A stretch of DNA of 64,000 bases from an uncultured Pelagibacteraceae bacterium (GTDB taxonomy: Bacteria; Pseudomonadota; Alphaproteobacteria; Pelagibacterales; Pelagibacteraceae): the NCBI GenBank assembly GCA_902557215.1, contig CACDZM010000002.1:123679-187678 (forward strand). The letters run 5' to 3'. The notes under the pieces were generated by a model. It was not told the DNA's origin. It ran no database searches and worked only from the letters and a program-made list of their open reading frames with translations. Both the position numbers and the translations under genes were made by a program. Position 1 is the stretch's first letter. Every line of letters starts with the position of its first letter. Shown here piece after piece: positions 1 to 8,538 of the stretch.

Positions 1-191
1 GTGAAACTGCAGTAGGGGCTCATGCTACAATTGATAAGGACAAGATTATTTTAGAAGCAGAATTATTTTCCTTAGATGGCACAGTAAGATTTTATGAAAA
101 AAAAACAAGTACCTTAGATAAATTTAAACAACTTGGTATCGAAGTAGGTAAAAGTTTGAAAACTAAATCGAATAACTCTTATAAAAAATAG
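1..191 (+). CDS. hemC: Porphobilinogen deaminase, C-terminal fragment (cut by window edge)
   Basis: This is the tail of hydroxymethylbilane synthase, which condenses four porphobilinogens in cytoplasmic tetrapyrrole synthesis. The frame is open from base 3 to a TAG at 189-191 and begins ETAVGAHATID. In HemC that stretch directly follows the cysteine carrying the dipyrromethane cofactor (E. coli C-QVPIGSYA), and the GT at bases 1-2 fits the end of a Cys codon. About 62 residues are visible, ending in a Lys/Asn-rich tail. One base separates it from hemD, the next enzyme of the pathway. It is missing from the ORF track because its start lies outside the window. Confidence 0.85.
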   Translation, partial: ETAVGAHATIDKDKIILEAELFSLDGTVRFYEKKTSTLDKFKQLGIEVGKSLKTKSNNSYKK

Positions 192-192
192 T

Positions 193-891
193 ATGCATAT
201 TTTATTAACTAGACCATTAGAAGATTGTTCAGAGATGATAGTAAGATTTAAATTGTTGGGCCATCAAGTTTCCCATCTCCCATTATTAAATGTTGAGAAA
301 ATAAATTTTGGTGAGATAAATTTCTCAGAATTTAAAGGTATTATTTTTACTAGTGCTAATGCGGTCAAATCACTAGATACAAAAAAAATTGATAAAAAAA
401 CATTATGTTTTTGTGTAGGGAATGCAACTGAAAAAAAAACAAGAAGTTTGGGTTTTCAAAACGTTATATCTGCTAGTGGTAGTGTTGAAAATTTAAGAGA
501 ATTAATTTTACAAAATTTTGACAAAAAAAATGGAAAACTAATTTACTTTAGTGGGGAAATTATATCAGCAAACCTTGATCGACAATTAATAAATGAGGGT
601 TACGACATTAAAAGAGTGGTTAATTATCGAACAAATCACATTCGAAAATTTGATAAAAAATTTGTTGATGATTTAAAACTTAATATTCCTGAAATAGTTT
701 ATATTTATTCACAGAATAGTGCATCTAGTTTTCTAAATTTTATAAAAGTTCATCAATTAGATGGTGAGTGGATGAATACTAATTTAATGTGTATTGGTGA
801 AAAAACCTCATCAATATTGAACGAAATTAAGTGGAAAAAGATTTTTCTTTTTAACCCTGGAGAAGAGGAGTTTTTGTTATATAAAATTTGA
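193..891 (+). CDS. hemD: Uroporphyrinogen-III synthase
   Basis: HemD closes hydroxymethylbilane, with inversion of ring D, to uroporphyrinogen III, the branch point to heme. The 232-residue length is near the family norm of about 240. Visible family features are the N-terminal ILLTRPLEDC strand-helix, IIFTSANAVKSL in the first lobe, a middle LIYFSGEI segment, the YIYSQNSASSF strand-turn of the second lobe, and a C-terminal CIGEKTSSIL stretch. HemD is poorly conserved, so the position directly after hemC is strong support. The start is the ATG one base after the hemC stop, and the stop abuts the MscS gene, suggesting one transcript. Confidence 0.88.
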   Translation: MHILLTRPLEDCSEMIVRFKLLGHQVSHLPLLNVEKINFGEINFSEFKGIIFTSANAVKSLDTKKIDKKTLCFCVGNATEKKTRSLGFQNVISASGSVENLRELILQNFDKKNGKLIYFSGEIISANLDRQLINEGYDIKRVVNYRTNHIRKFDKKFVDDLKLNIPEIVYIYSQNSASSFLNFIKVHQLDGEWMNTNLMCIGEKTSSILNEIKWKKIFLFNPGEEEFLLYKI

Positions 892-893
892 TT

Positions 894-1979
894 ATGGAAA
901 TAATTAATAATTTTTCTGATATTTTTCTGTCTGTTTGGAACAAAGGCATTTTAGGTGTTGATATTTTTCAAATATTAATTGGAATTGGAATTTTTTTAAT
1001 ATTTCTTATTTTTAGGGGATTAATTAGTAAACTTATAATAAAAAAACTAGAGGTCATTTCAAAAAGAACAACAAACAAGTTGGATGATACTTTTGTTTCA
1101 GCGCTAGATGGACCAGCTAGATTTACTCCAATAGTTATAGGATTTTTTATTGCAAGTTATTATATGACTTTTTCTATAGAAGGTAGAGAAGTTGTGGATA
1201 CCATAAACAGAACCTTAATCACCATTCTTATTTTTTGGGTAATTCATCAAATCATTGAACCAGTTTCTTATATTTTAAGTGGTTTAGATAAACTTTTAAC
1301 AAAAGAATTAATTGGATGGATTATAAAATCATTAAAAATACTGATATTCATTTTAGGACTTGCTGCAGTTTTAGAATTATGGGGAATAAAAATAGGCCCT
1401 ATTATTGCAGGATTAGGTTTGTTTGGTGTGGCTGTAGCTTTAGGTGCTCAAGATTTATTTAAAAATTTAATTTCAGGGATTTTAGTTCTTGTGGAAAAAA
1501 GATTTAAAATAGGCGACTGGATTTCTGTCGATGGAATTATCGAGGGTATAGTTGAAAAAATTGGCTTTAGATCAACAACAATAAGAAAATTTGATAAATC
1601 ATTAGCGATTATTCCAAATTTTCAATTTGCTGAAAATGCAGTTGTAAATGTAAGTGAAACATCTAATTGGTTAATAAGTTGGATTATCACTCTACAATAT
1701 GACACTACTGTTGATCAGTTAAAAACTATTAGAAACCAAATAGAGGATCATATTAATAAAAGTGAGGATTTTAATGTAAATATAGGAGTTGCTGTAAGGG
1801 TGGATAAATTTTCGGATAGCTCAATTGATATGTATGTTCGTTGTTTCACAAAAACAGATAGCTGGAATGAGTGGCTTTCAGTAAAAGAGAGGCTAGCCAT
1901 AGCAATCAAACAAATTGTAGAGAATAATAAAGCATCTTTTGCGTTTCCAAGTTCTTCAATTTATATTGAAAAAAAATGA
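894..1979 (+). CDS. Small-conductance mechanosensitive channel, MscS family
   Basis: This is an inner-membrane channel expected to open under membrane tension and release solutes on hypo-osmotic shock. Several hydrophobic segments in the first 165 residues precede a Gly/Ala-rich pore helix (GLGLFGVAVALGAQDLFKN). Then come the beta-domain signatures FKIGDWISVDG, GFRSTTIRKFD and LAIIPN, in the order of the MscS TM3 and beta domains, and a C-terminal alpha/beta domain. At about 360 residues it is somewhat longer than E. coli MscS. I prefer the ATG at 894; the track's TTG at 888 would overlap the hemD stop by four bases and cannot be excluded. Confidence 0.88.
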   Translation: MEIINNFSDIFLSVWNKGILGVDIFQILIGIGIFLIFLIFRGLISKLIIKKLEVISKRTTNKLDDTFVSALDGPARFTPIVIGFFIASYYMTFSIEGREVVDTINRTLITILIFWVIHQIIEPVSYILSGLDKLLTKELIGWIIKSLKILIFILGLAAVLELWGIKIGPIIAGLGLFGVAVALGAQDLFKNLISGILVLVEKRFKIGDWISVDGIIEGIVEKIGFRSTTIRKFDKSLAIIPNFQFAENAVVNVSETSNWLISWIITLQYDTTVDQLKTIRNQIEDHINKSEDFNVNIGVAVRVDKFSDSSIDMYVRCFTKTDSWNEWLSVKERLAIAIKQIVENNKASFAFPSSSIYIEKK

Positions 1980-2266
1980 TTGCGATTTTTTATTTGGTTT
2001 TACAAATACTTAAACTTTACTCATATGTTGTTATAGCCAACGTGATTATCAGTTGGTTAATAGCATTTAATATTTTAAATACACAAAATAGATTTGTTTA
2101 TTCAATTTTAGAGTTTACCTATCGTCTTACAGATCCAATTTTAAACAAAATTAGACGGTTTTTACCTAATTTAGGTTCTTTAGACATTTCTCCGATCATT
2201 TTACTTTTATTGATTTGGTTTATAGAAATGTGTATGAAGCTCTACATTGCACCTATGATTTTTTAA
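1976..2266 (+). CDS. YggT family membrane protein
   Basis: This 96-residue integral membrane protein has the YggT pattern: an N-terminal hydrophobic helix, the VIISWLIAFN segment, the conserved YRLTDPILNKIRRFLP loop, a short amphipathic stretch, and the DISPIILLLLIWFIE second membrane segment. The molecular role of the family is not settled; links to osmotic stress and membrane organisation have been proposed. Its ATG overlaps the end of the MscS gene by four bases and folD follows after three, so the three genes are probably cotranscribed. The pairing with a mechanosensitive channel is suggestive only. Confidence 0.85.
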   Translation: MIAIFYLVLQILKLYSYVVIANVIISWLIAFNILNTQNRFVYSILEFTYRLTDPILNKIRRFLPNLGSLDISPIILLLLIWFIEMCMKLYIAPMIF

Positions 2267-2269
2267 ATT

Positions 2270-3118
2270 ATGATTTTAATTGATGGAAAGAAAATTGCTG
2301 CAGAACTTAGAGAGGAACTTAAAAAAGAGGTGTCTAATCTAAAAGCTAAATACAATAAAGTTCCAGGATTAACGGTAATTTTAATAGGTGATTTAACACC
2401 TAGTCAAATTTATGTAAGAAACAAAGAGAAGTCTGCAAATGAAGTTGGATTAAAATCAGATGTGGTTAAGTATCCAGACTCTGTAGAGGAAAAAGTTATA
2501 CTAGATAAGATTCAAGAGCTAAATAATGACGAAACAGTCTCAGGCATTTTAGTTCAGCTACCTTTACCAAAACATATTGATAAAAAAAAGGTAATAGAAA
2601 CGATTGTTCCCTCAAAAGATGTTGATGGCTTTCACCCAATGAATGTAGGAAATCTCTCATCTGGTTATGAAAGCTCTGTGCCCTGTACTCCATTAGGATG
2701 TTATTTATTAATAAAAAAAATTGAACCAAACTTAAGTGGAAAAAAAGCAGTGCTAATTGGTAGGTCTAATTTAAATGGGAAACCAATGGCTCAACTTCTT
2801 TTAAAAGAAAATTGCACAGTAACAATCACTCATTCAAAAACAAAAGATTTAAAAGCTGAGTGTTTGGAAGCAGATATCATAGTTGCAGCAGTTGGTATTC
2901 CGGAGCTTGTTAAGGGGGACTGGGTTAAAAAAGATACAATAGTTATTGATGTAGGTATTAATAAAACTGATAAAGGAATAGTCGGAGACGTAGCATTTGA
3001 GGAGGTCTCAACAAATGCTAAAGCTCTAACTCCTGTTCCAGGTGGAGTCGGTCCAATGACTATTGCTTGTTTATTGAAAAACACTATTGACTGTTTTAAA
3101 AGATTAGCTGATAAATAA
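2270..3118 (+). CDS. folD: Bifunctional methylenetetrahydrofolate dehydrogenase/cyclohydrolase
   Basis: FolD interconverts 5,10-methylene-, methenyl- and 10-formyl-tetrahydrofolate with NADP(H) in the cytoplasm. The 282 residues match the family length. Visible signatures are the YVRNKEKSANEVG helix carrying the catalytic Lys, VQLPLPKH, KDVDGFHPMNVGNL, PCTPLGC, the Rossmann motif GRSNLNGKPMAQLLL, and the C-terminal PVPGGVGPMTIACLL. It closes a compact run beginning with hemC. In a DMSP-using cell it would process the C1 units that DmdA loads on tetrahydrofolate (dmdA lies 50 kb downstream), although FolD is a general housekeeping enzyme. Confidence 0.97.
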   Translation: MILIDGKKIAAELREELKKEVSNLKAKYNKVPGLTVILIGDLTPSQIYVRNKEKSANEVGLKSDVVKYPDSVEEKVILDKIQELNNDETVSGILVQLPLPKHIDKKKVIETIVPSKDVDGFHPMNVGNLSSGYESSVPCTPLGCYLLIKKIEPNLSGKKAVLIGRSNLNGKPMAQLLLKENCTVTITHSKTKDLKAECLEADIIVAAVGIPELVKGDWVKKDTIVIDVGINKTDKGIVGDVAFEEVSTNAKALTPVPGGVGPMTIACLLKNTIDCFKRLADK

Positions 3119-3245
3119 TAAGTTAATTAAGAAAGATATTAGAAAAATTGAAAAAAAAGTTACTAATGTGACTATCATCACCATTGTTTAAAGCTCTAAA
3201 ATTACATTAATCTTTCAAAATTATTAAAATAAAGTTAATTTAACT

Positions 3246-3449
3246 GTGAAAAAACCAAAGTATCCTTACAGAATTGCAATATTAATGATGATTCTTACAG
3301 TTCCACCAATAGGTGCCACACAATTAGGTTGGTATTTGTATGACCGACAAACCGGATATGATTATGGTATGATAGTTGGCACGTTTTCAGTTATCTATGC
3401 TGCTTGGTTAATGTATGAAAAAAATTGGCGTGAGGAAGATGAGGATTAA
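3246..3449 (+). CDS. Small two-helix membrane protein, unknown function
   Basis: I do not recognise a named family. The 67-residue product has a basic N-terminus (MKKPKYPYR), a hydrophobic segment at about residues 10-30, a short polar loop (YDRQTGYDYG), a second hydrophobic segment at about 37-56, and an acidic tail (WREEDED). It starts at a GTG; no in-frame ATG gives a sensible product. A 127-base non-coding stretch precedes it and probably holds its promoter. The SHOCT protein gene begins three bases later, so the two are likely cotranscribed. Confidence 0.65.
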   Translation: MKKPKYPYRIAILMMILTVPPIGATQLGWYLYDRQTGYDYGMIVGTFSVIYAAWLMYEKNWREEDED

Positions 3450-3452
3450 TAA

Positions 3453-3716
3453 ATGGAAAAAATAATTTTTTTTGCTCTAGTGATACCAATTCTTGGTTTT
3501 GTTTTATATTTAGGTGCTACAGCTATAATGAAAGGCTTTAGTGCTAAAAGTGCAAATAAAACAAATGAAAATATTGAGACTGAAAAAATTGAGGAGACCC
3601 TGAATGAGGAAAATAAACTTAGTGATGAAATTGAAAAATTAAATAAACTTTTAAGTGATGGTGTTTTAACACAAGAAGAATTTGAAAAAGCAAAAAAAAA
3701 ATTATTAGATAATTAA
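3453..3716 (+). CDS. SHOCT-domain small membrane protein
   Basis: An N-terminal transmembrane helix (about residues 4-26) is followed by a charged, probably helical linker rich in Glu/Lys/Asn. The C-terminal stretch of about 28 residues fits the SHOCT (short C-terminal) domain, with the pattern IEKLNKLLSDGVLTQEEF then KAKKKLL. SHOCT domains occur at the ends of many bacterial membrane proteins and are thought to mediate oligomerisation; no enzymatic role is known. The TAA stop overlaps the stop of the convergent MBL-fold gene by four bases. Confidence 0.75.
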   Translation: MEKIIFFALVIPILGFVLYLGATAIMKGFSAKSANKTNENIETEKIEETLNEENKLSDEIEKLNKLLSDGVLTQEEFEKAKKKLLDN

Positions 3717-4717
3717 TTATAATTAAGCAGCTTCTTTAATGACCCAAACTCACCTATTTTATAAATAATAGCATCTTCTTTTTTAAAGCCATATTTTTCT
3801 GCACTAGCTTTAAATCTTACTGGTGGTTCCATTATAGGTTCTAAAGATAAAACAAAAGTACCCCAATGCATTCCAATTACTTTTTTGCTCTTTAAATTTT
3901 TTGCAACTTCTAAAGCTTCTTCAGGATTAGTATGATAAACAGATTTATCTTTATAAGGCATAATTGGAAAAAAATTGTATGCTCCAATATTAATAAATGT
4001 AAGATCAATTGGACCGTATTTGTTACCTATGTCTTTATAGATATTTCCAACCCCTGTATCACAACCAAATAATAATTTTTTACCTTTATATTCAATCATA
4101 AAACTTCCCCATAAGCTTTTGTTCGTATCTGCAAGACTTCTTTTTGACCAATGAACAGCTGGTAAAAGAGTAATTTTTAAATTTTGGTTTATTTTAATTT
4201 CATCATACCAGTCCATTTCATTTACATCTTCATAACCATTTTTTTTAAAATACTTTCCAAGTTTTAGTGGAAGTAAAACTTTAACTTTTTTAAAAGGAAA
4301 TCTTCTTATCGTCATCATATCCTGGTGGTCATAATGATTGTGAGTAAGTAAAAAAACATCTGTTTTAGGAATTTCATTTAGCTTAAGTGCTGGCTCTGTA
4401 AATCTTTTTGGGCCAAAAAAAAGTGGCCCAGCATTTTTAGAAAATACAGGGTCTGTGATTATTGTAGTTTGACCAAGTTTAATTAAAAACGTTGCATGCC
4501 CAATCCAAGCCACATAATCATCTTCTTGATATTTCTTTAGATCTGATAAAACTTTTTTTTTTTCAACTACATGCCCTTTAGGAACCGTCATATCTAGTTT
4601 CTTTTTTTCTTTATTAAAAATTTTGAAGGACCATCTAATGTTAGGATCAGCTTTTGGCGAACCCTCGGGATTTTTGAAACTACCGTTTACTAAATGGTGA
4701 TAAGGTTTTCTTTCCAT
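3713..4717 (-). CDS. MBL-fold metal-dependent hydrolase (UlaG / NAPE-PLD-like)
   Basis: This is a metallo-beta-lactamase-fold hydrolase of 334 residues. The metal-binding motif THNHYDHQD (HxHxDH) lies in the first half, followed by PAVHWSKRS, FGCDTGVGN and GMHWGTF, which should supply the remaining His and Asp ligands. The N-terminus (YHHLVNGSFKNPEG, then DYVAWIGHATFLIKL) resembles the UlaG-like and NAPE-PLD-like subgroup, but the substrate cannot be told from sequence. No signal peptide is apparent. It lies five bases downstream of tesA on the same strand, so the two are probably cotranscribed; a lipid-related substrate would fit that partner but is speculative. Confidence 0.8.
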   Translation of the reverse strand: MERKPYHHLVNGSFKNPEGSPKADPNIRWSFKIFNKEKKKLDMTVPKGHVVEKKKVLSDLKKYQEDDYVAWIGHATFLIKLGQTTIITDPVFSKNAGPLFFGPKRFTEPALKLNEIPKTDVFLLTHNHYDHQDMMTIRRFPFKKVKVLLPLKLGKYFKKNGYEDVNEMDWYDEIKINQNLKITLLPAVHWSKRSLADTNKSLWGSFMIEYKGKKLLFGCDTGVGNIYKDIGNKYGPIDLTFINIGAYNFFPIMPYKDKSVYHTNPEEALEVAKNLKSKKVIGMHWGTFVLSLEPIMEPPVRFKASAEKYGFKKEDAIIYKIGEFGSLKKLLNYN

Positions 4718-4722
4718 TTTGA

Positions 4723-5343
4723 CTAATTTTTTTTATTTTGAGTTTTTATGATTATCTCCTCTAAGGTTCTACTAATTATTATTGTCCCCTTCTCGTTTGG
4801 ATGTATTCCATCACTTAGATTGTATTCAGGTTTCATGGCTACTCCCTCTAATAAAAAAGGAATAAGCTCAATTTTGAATTTTTTGGCTAAATCAGGAAAA
4901 ATTTTGTCAAACTTTTTTTTATAGGTAAAACCATGTGAGTTTGGAGCAATCATTCCAGCTAGAATAATTTCGATATTCTTATCTTGGACAATTTTTATGA
5001 TTTTTTCTAAGTTGCTTTTAGTTTCTTTTGGTTCGATACCTCTTAACATGTCATTGGCACCTAAGCATAAAATTATTAGATCTATATCTGGCTCAGTCAA
5101 AGTCCAATCAGCTCTATTTAAACCACCTGAAGATGTGCTACCAGAAACACTGCCATCAACAATCTTAATATCATAACCCTTTGCCTCTAAATTCTCTTCT
5201 AAAACGATTGGTAAACTTTCGGCATCAGATAAACCATAACCTGCCATCAAACTATCCCCAAATAACACAATCTTTTCGATTGCATATGCATTAATGGTTA
5301 GTAGACAGATAATAATTATTTTAATAATAAAACTTTTGTTCAT
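4723..5343 (-). CDS. tesA: GDSL-type arylesterase / multifunctional thioesterase I-like
   Basis: This is an SGNH/GDSL esterase of about 206 residues. A signal peptide (MNKSFIIKIIIICLLTINAYA) directs it to the periplasm. The catalytic blocks are visible: FGDSLMAGYGL with the Ser nucleophile, GSVSGSTSSGG for block II, LGANDMLRG with the block III Asn, and the C-terminal DGIHPNEKG supplying Asp and His. The track extends the ORF to 5550, but that extension runs into the coding part of the divergent ABC gene and spoils the signal peptide, so I use the ATG at 5343. E. coli also has tesA divergent from ybbA-ybbP. Confidence 0.9.
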   Translation of the reverse strand: MNKSFIIKIIIICLLTINAYAIEKIVLFGDSLMAGYGLSDAESLPIVLEENLEAKGYDIKIVDGSVSGSTSSGGLNRADWTLTEPDIDLIILCLGANDMLRGIEPKETKSNLEKIIKIVQDKNIEIILAGMIAPNSHGFTYKKKFDKIFPDLAKKFKIELIPFLLEGVAMKPEYNLSDGIHPNEKGTIIISRTLEEIIIKTQNKKN

Positions 5344-6007
5344 GAGCACTCTTCTTAAATTAAAAAAAATAAATCTTAAATACCAAAGTGGTAAAGATAA
5401 TATTAGTGTTTTGAAAGACATAAATTTGACCACAAAAAAAAAAGAGACTATTTCAATAGTAGGTGAAAGTGGTTCAGGAAAAACAAGTTTAATCATGTTA
5501 ATTGGTGGTTTAGAGCGTCCAACTTCAGGCAAGATATACTTTATAGACAACGAAATAACAAAATTGAGTGAAGACGAAGTATCAAAAATCAGAAAAAAAA
5601 ATATTGGTATAATTTTTCAGTCTTTTTATTTAATCCCCAATTATACAGCCCTAGAAAATGTGACCTTAATTCTTGAATTAAATAAATTCAAAAATCCTGA
5701 GAAAGAGGCAAAATCTCTCTTAGATAGATTTGGCTTAAAACATCGACTAAACAATCTGCCCAACCAGTTATCTGGAGGAGAACAACAACGTGTCGCTATC
5801 GCGAGAGCTATTGCTATGAAGCCAGAGCTAATTCTAGCTGATGAACCTACAGGAAATTTAGATACAGAAAACTCCGATATGATTTCTAAAATTTTATTTA
5901 GGTATGTTAAAGAGGAAGGTTCCTCATTAATTATGGTAACACATGACCCAAAACTTGCTAACCGCGCAAGCAGAAAAATTAAAATTAAAGATGGAAAAAT
6001 TAAATAA
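5342..6007 (+). CDS. ybbA: ABC transporter ATP-binding protein, YbbA/LolD type
   Basis: This is the cytoplasmic ATPase of a MacB/LolD-class ABC complex, about 221 residues. Walker A (GESGSGKTSLI), Q-loop (FQSFYLIPN), signature (LSGGEQQRVAIARAI), Walker B (LILADEPTGNLD) and the H-loop (VTHD) are all intact. I set the start at the ATG of MSTLLKLKK; the track adds 16 residues that are the reverse strand of the tesA signal peptide. The FtsX-like permease gene overlaps its end by 17 bases. Next to tesA this matches the YbbA-YbbP pair, whose substrate is unclear in my knowledge. Confidence 0.92.
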   Translation: MSTLLKLKKINLKYQSGKDNISVLKDINLTTKKKETISIVGESGSGKTSLIMLIGGLERPTSGKIYFIDNEITKLSEDEVSKIRKKNIGIIFQSFYLIPNYTALENVTLILELNKFKNPEKEAKSLLDRFGLKHRLNNLPNQLSGGEQQRVAIARAIAMKPELILADEPTGNLDTENSDMISKILFRYVKEEGSSLIMVTHDPKLANRASRKIKIKDGKIK

Positions 6008-8528
6008 ATTTTATCAATACAAGTTTATCTTAATATATGCTCTGAGAGACTTAAAAAGGAACTATAAAAAAATCTCAAGTATAATCACCACCCTGTTCAT
6101 CAGTCTTTTTATATTAAGTGCAATATTTACTATTGAGGATAGTTTGAAAAAAGAACTCAAAGAGAATGCCAAAGAGCTTTTAGGTGGAGACTTAGAAATT
6201 GACTATAATAGAAATCAAGGAAATATAGATTTATTAAATAAAGTTGAAGAGTTTACAATTATATCAGAGATGGTTGAATTTAGTACAATGCTCTCAACAA
6301 CAAATCGAAAGAAAAATAAATCTTTATTCACTAGAATAAAAACTGTTGATCAAAAATATCCTTTATATGGTGAGATAGCTTATGAACCTGCTGATGCTTA
6401 TGAAAGAATGCAAAATGAACCTTATACAATTTTAATTAATGAGAGTTTATCAAAAACCTTAAATATCAAGACAAATGAAATTGTAAAAATTCAAGATCAA
6501 GAATTTCTTGTTGTTGGCAAGGTAAGATCTGTTCCAGATGTAAGTGGATTTGTGACTTTTGGAGATTGGGTTTTAACAGGTAAACAAACTTTGGATATCT
6601 TAAAACTTAATGGAATAGGAAATTTTTTAAATTACGAATACAAAGTAAAATTTAATAATAATGACGACCCAGAAATAATCATAAAAAAAATCGAAAGTAT
6701 TTTTAAAGATGATCAAAAGGTAAAAATTAGATATCCAGAAAATGCAGCAAGTGGATTAAAAAGAGTAATTGGTAACTTTTCACAATTTTTATCCCTTGTC
6801 TCAATAAGTGCGATGCTAATTGCTGGTATAGGAATTGCTAATACTCTTCTGTCTTTTATAAACCAAAATAACTTGTCAATAGCAGTAAGAAAGGCTTTAG
6901 GTTTCTATTCTGGTAATATTAAAAAACTTTATTATCTTCAATTAGTAATATTATTATTTATAATTACTATTTTGGCGTATTTCAGTAGTTTACTAATTGT
7001 GCCATTAGCAGACAAATATTTGTCAAGTAGCTTTGGACTTAAGATAAATATATTTTTTTCTTATTTTAATTTTTTTAAGATATTTTTAATAGGTTTGTTA
7101 GTTTTGATAATTTTTTCGATTCCCACAATTAGCTCTATTGATCAAGTCAAAGCCTCAAGCTTATTTAGAAATGTTTTCCAAAATTTACAATTTTATTATT
7201 CAAAGAAATTAATTTTTATGAGTATTTTCATGTTATCAATTTTGATTTTAATATTTACCTATAGATCAGAAAATCTTACTTATAGTATTGGATATTTTGG
7301 GGCATTTTTTATTTGTTTGATTATATTTTTTCTACTTTCAAAATTAATCATATTTTCATTGAAAAAGTTTAGATTTAATTCGAGCACTACTTTAAAAGTA
7401 TCTATTAAAAATATTACACAATCAAAAAGTATCACACCTATAACAATTATGTCTTTAGGCCTAGGTGTTACATTGCTTTTGACTTTGGCACTAGTTGGAA
7501 CTAATTTTAAAAGAGAAATAGCAAAATCAATACCCGACATCGCTCCTGATTATTTTTTTGTGGGTATTCAAAATGGAGAGCGTGAAAAGTTTGAACAAAG
7601 AATTTTATCAATGGATCCTGCTGCTAATATTGAAATTGTGCCAATGGTCTCTTCAGGAATAGTGAAGATTAATGGTATAAATCCAAATACATATATTACA
7701 CCTGAAAATGATAGTTATTGGGTCATAGGTAGTGAACGCAGATCATCTTGGACAAAAGAAGTTCCTGACGACAATCTAATTATTGATGGTAAGTGGTGGG
7801 ATTTGTCTAAACCAAACCAACTTCAGATATCATTAGACGCTAAGGTTGCAAAAGATTTTAACATTAAATTAGGGGATATATTTACTTTAAATATCTATGG
7901 TATAGAAGTTGATGGTGAAATAGTCAACTTTAGACAAGTTGATTATAGAGATCTTAATATAAATTTTGCAATGCTCTTTAATCCCGACTTTGCAAAAAAT
8001 ATTCCTCACGAATATTTAGCAACCACAAAGTTCTATAATTCAAATAAATTTGATGAAACAAAAATGCTTGAAATTTTCCCTAGTTTATCAATGATTAAAA
8101 TTGCTGATTATTTAAATAAAGTAACAAATGTTTTAAATAAAGTTTTCATAGCTGTTATTATAATTTCAACTGTCACTATCGTCATTGGTTTAATTGTAAT
8201 ATCAAGTGCAATAATGGTCCAAGGAAAAGTAAGAGAATACCAAAATTTAGTTTTTAAAATTTTAGGTTTTTCAAGAAAAGAGATTATTTTTTCTTCGCTG
8301 ATTGAATTTATGATTATTTTTATATCTGTAATAATGATTGCAGTTTTGTTCGCTGTAGTTGGTTCAAAATTTATTATAGAAAATATATTTGAGTTATTCT
8401 GGAAGTTTGATCTTAAAGTTTTAATTTATCTTGGTTTATCTATTGGTCTAGTAACGTTGGTGTTAATATTATTATCTAATATCAAATATTTAAATCCAAA
8501 GGTTTATCCTCTTATTAGAAATCAATAA
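5991..8528 (+). CDS. ybbP: ABC transporter permease, FtsX-like, YbbP type
   Basis: This large inner-membrane permease (about 845 residues from MEKLNKFYQYKF) has two FtsX-like halves. There is an N-terminal helix near residues 25-45, a periplasmic domain to about 260, a block of three or four helices (SISAMLIAGIGIANTLL onwards), more central helices, a second extracytoplasmic domain, and a final helix block starting near VFIAVIIISTVTIVIG. This is the layout of YbbP, which works with YbbA. The track's upstream start (5943) lies within ybbA; the ATG at 5991 overlaps ybbA by only 17 bases. The convergent downstream gene begins ten bases after the stop. Confidence 0.9.
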   Translation: MEKLNKFYQYKFILIYALRDLKRNYKKISSIITTLFISLFILSAIFTIEDSLKKELKENAKELLGGDLEIDYNRNQGNIDLLNKVEEFTIISEMVEFSTMLSTTNRKKNKSLFTRIKTVDQKYPLYGEIAYEPADAYERMQNEPYTILINESLSKTLNIKTNEIVKIQDQEFLVVGKVRSVPDVSGFVTFGDWVLTGKQTLDILKLNGIGNFLNYEYKVKFNNNDDPEIIIKKIESIFKDDQKVKIRYPENAASGLKRVIGNFSQFLSLVSISAMLIAGIGIANTLLSFINQNNLSIAVRKALGFYSGNIKKLYYLQLVILLFIITILAYFSSLLIVPLADKYLSSSFGLKINIFFSYFNFFKIFLIGLLVLIIFSIPTISSIDQVKASSLFRNVFQNLQFYYSKKLIFMSIFMLSILILIFTYRSENLTYSIGYFGAFFICLIIFFLLSKLIIFSLKKFRFNSSTTLKVSIKNITQSKSITPITIMSLGLGVTLLLTLALVGTNFKREIAKSIPDIAPDYFFVGIQNGEREKFEQRILSMDPAANIEIVPMVSSGIVKINGINPNTYITPENDSYWVIGSERRSSWTKEVPDDNLIIDGKWWDLSKPNQLQISLDAKVAKDFNIKLGDIFTLNIYGIEVDGEIVNFRQVDYRDLNINFAMLFNPDFAKNIPHEYLATTKFYNSNKFDETKMLEIFPSLSMIKIADYLNKVTNVLNKVFIAVIIISTVTIVIGLIVISSAIMVQGKVREYQNLVFKILGFSRKEIIFSSLIEFMIIFISVIMIAVLFAVVGSKFIIENIFELFWKFDLKVLIYLGLSIGLVTLVLILLSNIKYLNPKVYPLIRNQ

Positions 8529-8538
8529 TCACTAGGAT

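Noticed and set aside
3119-3245. Possible RNA gene or hairpin (GAAAGAT ... ATCTTTC) in the 127-base spacer after folD
   Set aside because: The arms are only seven bases, about 80 apart, and AT-rich; no tRNA-like T-loop or other signature is present. I see only a likely promoter region.
5344-5550. N-terminal extension of tesA to 5550 in the ORF track
   Set aside because: It would cover the start of ybbA and put 69 residues before a clear signal peptide; the ATG at 5343 gives the expected exported protein.
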